A stretch of DNA of 64,000 bases from Symbiodinium natans (Eukaryota > Sar > Dinophyceae > Suessiales > Symbiodiniaceae). The position numbers and the translations under genes are program-made. The notes under the pieces were generated by a model. It searched no databases, was not told where the DNA came from, and saw only the letters and a list, made by a program, of their open reading frames with translations. The stretch is taken from contig CAJNDS010002373.1 in NCBI GenBank assembly GCA_905221605.1, positions 124,001-188,000 on the forward strand, in the 5' to 3' direction. Each line of letters starts with the position of its first letter. Position 1 is the first letter of the stretch. This document shows positions 60,014-64,000 of this stretch, piece after piece.

Positions 60014-63000
60014 CTACACCCAGTCCTCGCGCTTCTCCTCCCACTCCTTCACCTTAGCCTGGAAGTCTCCGAGTTGCCTTGGTCTTAATGTCCGGCGTAT
60101 AATGGTTTACCCTTATATACACAGCTCGGACAAGCCAGGCGAGGCATGATTGGGCTCATGCCATGAGGGGTGTGAGAGGTTCTTTTGCCTCGGTTTTGGG
60201 GTCGCAGATGGTGACCGGACACGGGCCCCCAAAGCGCAGGGCCTGAAACCAGAAACGTGCCAAGCCAAGCTGCTTCTCCAGCTCCTCCAACAAGGCAGGG
60301 ACCTTGCCAGAACCATCGCAGAGTGGAATGTGCGGAAACCGCATGAGTGGAAGCCACGGCAGCTGAAGGGCACAAGACAAGGAAGTTCACGATCCCAACT
60401 CTCCACAACCCCTAATCCTTGCCCAGTGATTCTAATATGCAGTGGTAAGGCCAACAACCGTTGAGCTGGTCGAGCCTGCTCTGTAGAGAGGGGCGCATCG
60501 AGCTTCAGCTGATCGAAGAGGCCTAAGCAAGGCATACTCTCCGACTTGAGCTTCGACAGTTTTCTGGCAGAGGAGGAAGTGGGTGAGTCTAGGCTGCGGG
60601 GATGCGATTCGAGCGCCCTCTTAGCGAGCATGTCAAAAGAGACCCACTGAACAGCAACCCACTAACCCAACGCTTCTGGTGCAAATTTGGCGCGGAAGGT
60701 CTCGGCATTGTGTGTGATCTTCGTAGGCTTGGCATCACTGCCTCGTCTAGCGTGGGCTTTTCAGGGTTTGTCGTTAATCTGTGTTTGTTTTTTTTGTGCT
60801 GCGGGTCTAACCGTCCTTTTGTCGGGCTCTGGTTGGATTGGATTCCCTCAGAGATTGAGATTTCGGGTTCCACAGATCAGAAGCAGTTGGGCTCGAGGGT
60901 AGGGTTTGGAAGATTCAAACGTGTGTTCTCGCACCTGAGGCCGGAGAAGCCATCAAGCAGATGCTTAAACTTCAGTCTGTATGCCGATGATCATCTGCGC
61001 CGAATCTGCGCACATATTTGTATGAAGAGACAGACAAACAGGCAGATAGAAGCTGCCTTTCGGCTTGCTCTTGCCCTTCTTGCCCGCTTTGAGGGGCGCA
61101 AAGTAGAACTCCTCCTCACGATCTTCCTCGCGCAAGGCAGCTCACAAACCGGCCATGCACCCATCACCCATCCCCGCCAAGAACCCCTTTGCATACAAGC
61201 ACGGGAAAAGCAGGGGGAAATGCGTCTTAGAGTCTTTAAGAATGTCCCGGCGAGCTTTGGCGCGGTTACCCAGTTGGTCATGTGAGCAACTGGTCACTGG
61301 TCGCTGCTGTCAGATGATTCAAATCACAACGCTTGACATGCCAGACTGGTCCAAGGCTTTCTGCTGCCATCGCATGCCGGCTTTCAGATTGTGAGATTTT
61401 TGGGGCGGTGGAGGCATGCCTGAAGCTGCGAAGCATGTAACAGACGGCAACCGCGAGTCCGCTCGGGGTCCTTGCGCAGCAGAACCTCGCCGCCGTCTGG
61501 GACGTCGTGCACGATCTCAAGATGTCGCCCACGCGCAGGCAGTGAACACATGGCTGGCCCTACCGATGCCAAGCTAACCTTGCATAAACTTTCAGAGTTG
61601 CTACATACTGCTGCAACCTGAAAGTCCTGCTCTGGCTCGCACAGATTCCTACGGAACACTAAGCCACAAACCCAAGAAGCTCCCTGTGAGCTCTGCGCCC
61701 AAAGCTCTGAGAGTGCCACCTCCTTCTTCTCGTCCTTCTTCTCCTCTGTCTTGGACTGCACCAGGCCCTTGCAATACTTGATCGTCCTGAGCACACTCAG
61801 GACATTGAAGCGGCTCTGGTGCCACTGAGAGCGATTCTTGGTTGCGGCTCCCTCACCCTCTCAACGAGAAGCGTGGCAAGTATGAACAGATGACAACCGT
61901 AGTCGTCCCTAGATTCGTCCCGCCGATTTCCCCCCAAACGCAGTGTTCCCATAAGCCATGAAGGGAGCCTTTTCGTCAAGCCCCTGCGGACGACCTTCCA
62001 AGCCCCTGAGTGGGCTATCCGATGCCCTCATAGCCGAGTGGCTGCTCGATGAGGGTGATCTCACCAACATAGGGCCTGTGCAGTCCAAAGGTACTCCCAA
62101 CTACAACATCTTGTGCAACTTGTGCACCTGAAGCGGTCAGTGAATCGTTGACCGTTGCTCAAGTTTCCATCATGTTCGCATCTGAAGCTCAGGACACATA
62201 CACTCCGGAACCTGATATCCTGCTGCTCTGCAAGACTTTGTTTTTCCATCCGAAGCCCTTCGCCGCCCAACGCCGCAAACCCTGCAAGCCTTTGTACCCA
62301 CCACAGCCCAACACTTGCGTGCTTGAGCGTGCTTGAGCGTGCTTGAGCCCGGCGGCTGCTCATCCAGCTTCTCCGCTTCTCGCTGTTTGCGGCGGAGGTC
62401 GTACTCCTGGACTGGAAAATGGTGTTGAGGCAAACTCTAGTGTGAGCCTTTGCCGAACGTGTCCACTGCAAAGAAGTGTCCAATGGCCCTAAATCCCAAT
62501 TTCGACATGAGAACGATGGACCACCCCAAAGCCTTTGCACAGGCCCCATAAGGTATTTTGTTGGGAGGGTGGTCGGACAAGGCACAACTCTAACTTCTGA
62601 AACCCTAATGAAAAGGAATCTACTCGGATAAAGCCCGCAAAACAACCTCAAAAAACGAGACCTCCTACAGTTGCCAACTCGTCCTTCTGCTTCTCTGCGC
62701 GCTCAGCTGCGTAGCGCTCCTAGCTGAGGTTCGGGCTTGTTTTGCATTTTAAGCGTTTAACGCAAGAAGAAACGGGTCTGCCTTCGGTGCAAGTCCGGGT
62801 GGGGGATTGGTCTCTGTGAGGGTTAGGCGAGTTGGGGGCGTGTAAATGAAAAGTTAGTGTAAACCTTGGAGCAACGTCAATGGTCATGGAGTTTTGATGC
62901 CATCATGCAAGGGAGTCCTGGCGAGCTTTGCGGAGCTCCTGCTGGTAGGCCCAGTACTCGCGCTCCTCCCCAGGAGCTAGTCGACACACAAAAATGTTTC

Positions 63001-63680
63001 TCCAGTGACTCTAGTGAAGCTCCGGACTCTGAAAACACCCTGCCTGCTGACGGTACTCGTCGCGCAGCGCGTTGCGCTCCTGCGAGCCGTCCAGAGTTTG
63101 GGTGTCGTATCGAGCGTCGAACCCTGGACCATGCGAAGCCCTGGGCCCTCCGTCCGAACTGGCATGTAGGGCGGGAGGAATATGTCATCAGGCTGCTTGA
63201 AACTTGGTTTGTCAGACTTGGCATTCAAAGCTAGTCAGATACGGCAACGTCTCCGTGCCAATCCTGAACTCTCAACCTGAAAGGCTTGCGGACTTGCTGA
63301 CCTTTGGATCCACACCAAGCCATTGAGCCAGCACCGTTGAAGTGACACTCTGGGTTCGTTCAGGCGTTGCCCTGCCCTCGGTACTTCTGGGGCTCTGGGG
63401 CCCAGATTGAGGCTTTGAACCACAACAAAGTGCTTAGAGTTTATCTGCCCTCCCCACCTGTGGTGCTTAGGGGAGTTTAGGTCTTCGGCTTGGGGCGTTA
63501 TTTGGGGTTTAAAGGCTTCAGGGTCGGGGTCCTCTAGGGCGCGAGGGAATTAGAGGAGTGGATACTGTGAGGGGTTGGGCTGAGCAAGAATCAGGGAACT
63601 GGAAATCCAAAATGTAAAGTCCCATCCTCGATCTTTGCCCTCAACTTCTCGCCAATGGCATTGCGCTCGTTTTGGATCTC
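60014..63680 (-). CDS. BFR1-like nuclear segregation / mRNP protein (multi-exon, 5' end missing)
   Basis: Charged helical exons on the minus strand follow the order seen in BFR1-family proteins, which bind mRNP complexes and polysomes. A block at about 63635-63680 reads NERNAIGEKLRAK. Exon 62909-62965 reads REYWAYQQELRKARQ, 62675-62719 ERYAAERAEKQKDEL and 62349-62406 EYDLRRKQREAEKL. A Lys/Glu block (TEEKKDEKKEV) is at about 61700-61790 and LGNRAKARRDI at about 61225-61285. Exon 61044-61126 has REEEFYFAPLKAGKKGK, 60476-60563 LFDQLKLDAPLSTEQ, 60274-60302 PALLEELE, and 60014-60077 the last residues VKEWEEKREDWV and the stop. Exons 62909 to 62349 and 61126 to 60014 join in phase. Most donors are GC. 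A further block at 63044-63077 (ERNALR) has an apparent frame problem. No start exon was found. Confidence 0.6.
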
Positions 63681-64000
63681 CTGATTTGGCTGCCAAATAA
63701 AATTTCAGGACTTCGACGCTTGTGACTGGTCTTGTTTTACTTCGGGGTATCCAACGCTGGCTTGTCGAGGATGGCCTGGTAATACAATTTGTAGGCTTTG
63801 TAGGCTTTGCCATGTCGGGGTTTACGCTGTGGTCGAATGCACAGTCGGGGTGGGTTCAAGCTGTGTCCAGCTTAAGCTCGAACGATGCTTAGGGGAGACA
63901 CGCAAAGGGGTTGCCGCAAGCCGGCCCAAGTCTCAACCTGTCTTGAGGCATGTCGTGCTGTTGAAAAGCCTTGTGCTGTGGTATGGCCTGAGGAGAAGTG

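Noticed and set aside
1-64000. Higher-plant origin, because of the TTTAGGG repeats
   Set aside because: The same heptamer is used by dinoflagellates and some other algae. GC splice donors, very short exons and the EF-hand channel type fit dinoflagellates better.

Overview
The window looks like nuclear DNA of a dinoflagellate, or a close alveolate relative, that carries one integrated polinton-like virus (PLV). The host assignment rests on GC-rich DNA, many interspersed plant-type telomere tracts (TTTAGGG/CCCTAAA), genes cut into very short exons, and introns whose 5' splice site is often GC instead of GT. The species cannot be told from the sequence.

Layout. Bases 1-8880 are host DNA. They hold an intronless aspartyl/asparaginyl beta-hydroxylase-like gene (2798-3979, minus), telomere-like tracts and a few minus-strand exons. 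Bases 8881-29447 form one mobile element bounded by 250-bp terminal inverted repeats that read as identical. Its AT-rich part (about 9131-27120) carries the PLV core: DDE integrase, major and minor capsid proteins, a broken packaging ATPase, a polymerase-like/SF1-helicase protein split by a frameshift, a GIY-YIG nuclease, an S74-type autocleaving fibre, a lipase-like protein, zinc-finger proteins and several small unknowns. Between the integrase and the right terminal repeat lie 2 kb of GC-rich, host-like DNA with one 247-codon coiled-coil ORF. The left end of the element abuts a G/C run that serves as the polypyrimidine tract and 3' splice site of a host exon (8736-8855), so the element probably sits in a host intron.

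Bases 29448-41150 are mostly introns rich in telomere-like tracts, foldback elements and microsatellites. Inside them, minus-strand exons can be chained in phase into a voltage-gated cation channel: S4, S5, pore loop, S6 and a C-terminal EF-hand region. Several of its introns begin directly with GTTTAGGG, so telomere-like repeats supply the splice donor. Bases 41266-42093 hold an unrecognised intronless ORF. Bases 42.1-46.8 kb are a repeat cassette: long telomere-like arrays, about 150-bp repeats with G-run/C-run cores, a GGCCAG satellite and CCTT tracts, flanked by inverted arrays of an oligo-A/T repeat. Bases 46.8-64 kb are intron-rich host DNA with a histidine-phosphatase exon and a many-exon minus-strand gene (60014-63680) resembling the BFR1 nuclear-segregation/mRNP family.

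How the viral genes fit together. Integrase and terminal repeats would handle insertion, the polymerase-like/helicase protein replication, the capsid proteins plus ATPase particle assembly, and the fibre host attachment. Three viral genes share a strong upstream motif, with a fourth copy left without a gene. Breaks in the ATPase and helicase suggest a recently inserted but now defective copy, unless they are sequencing errors. I had no tools, so family assignments come from motifs read by eye.
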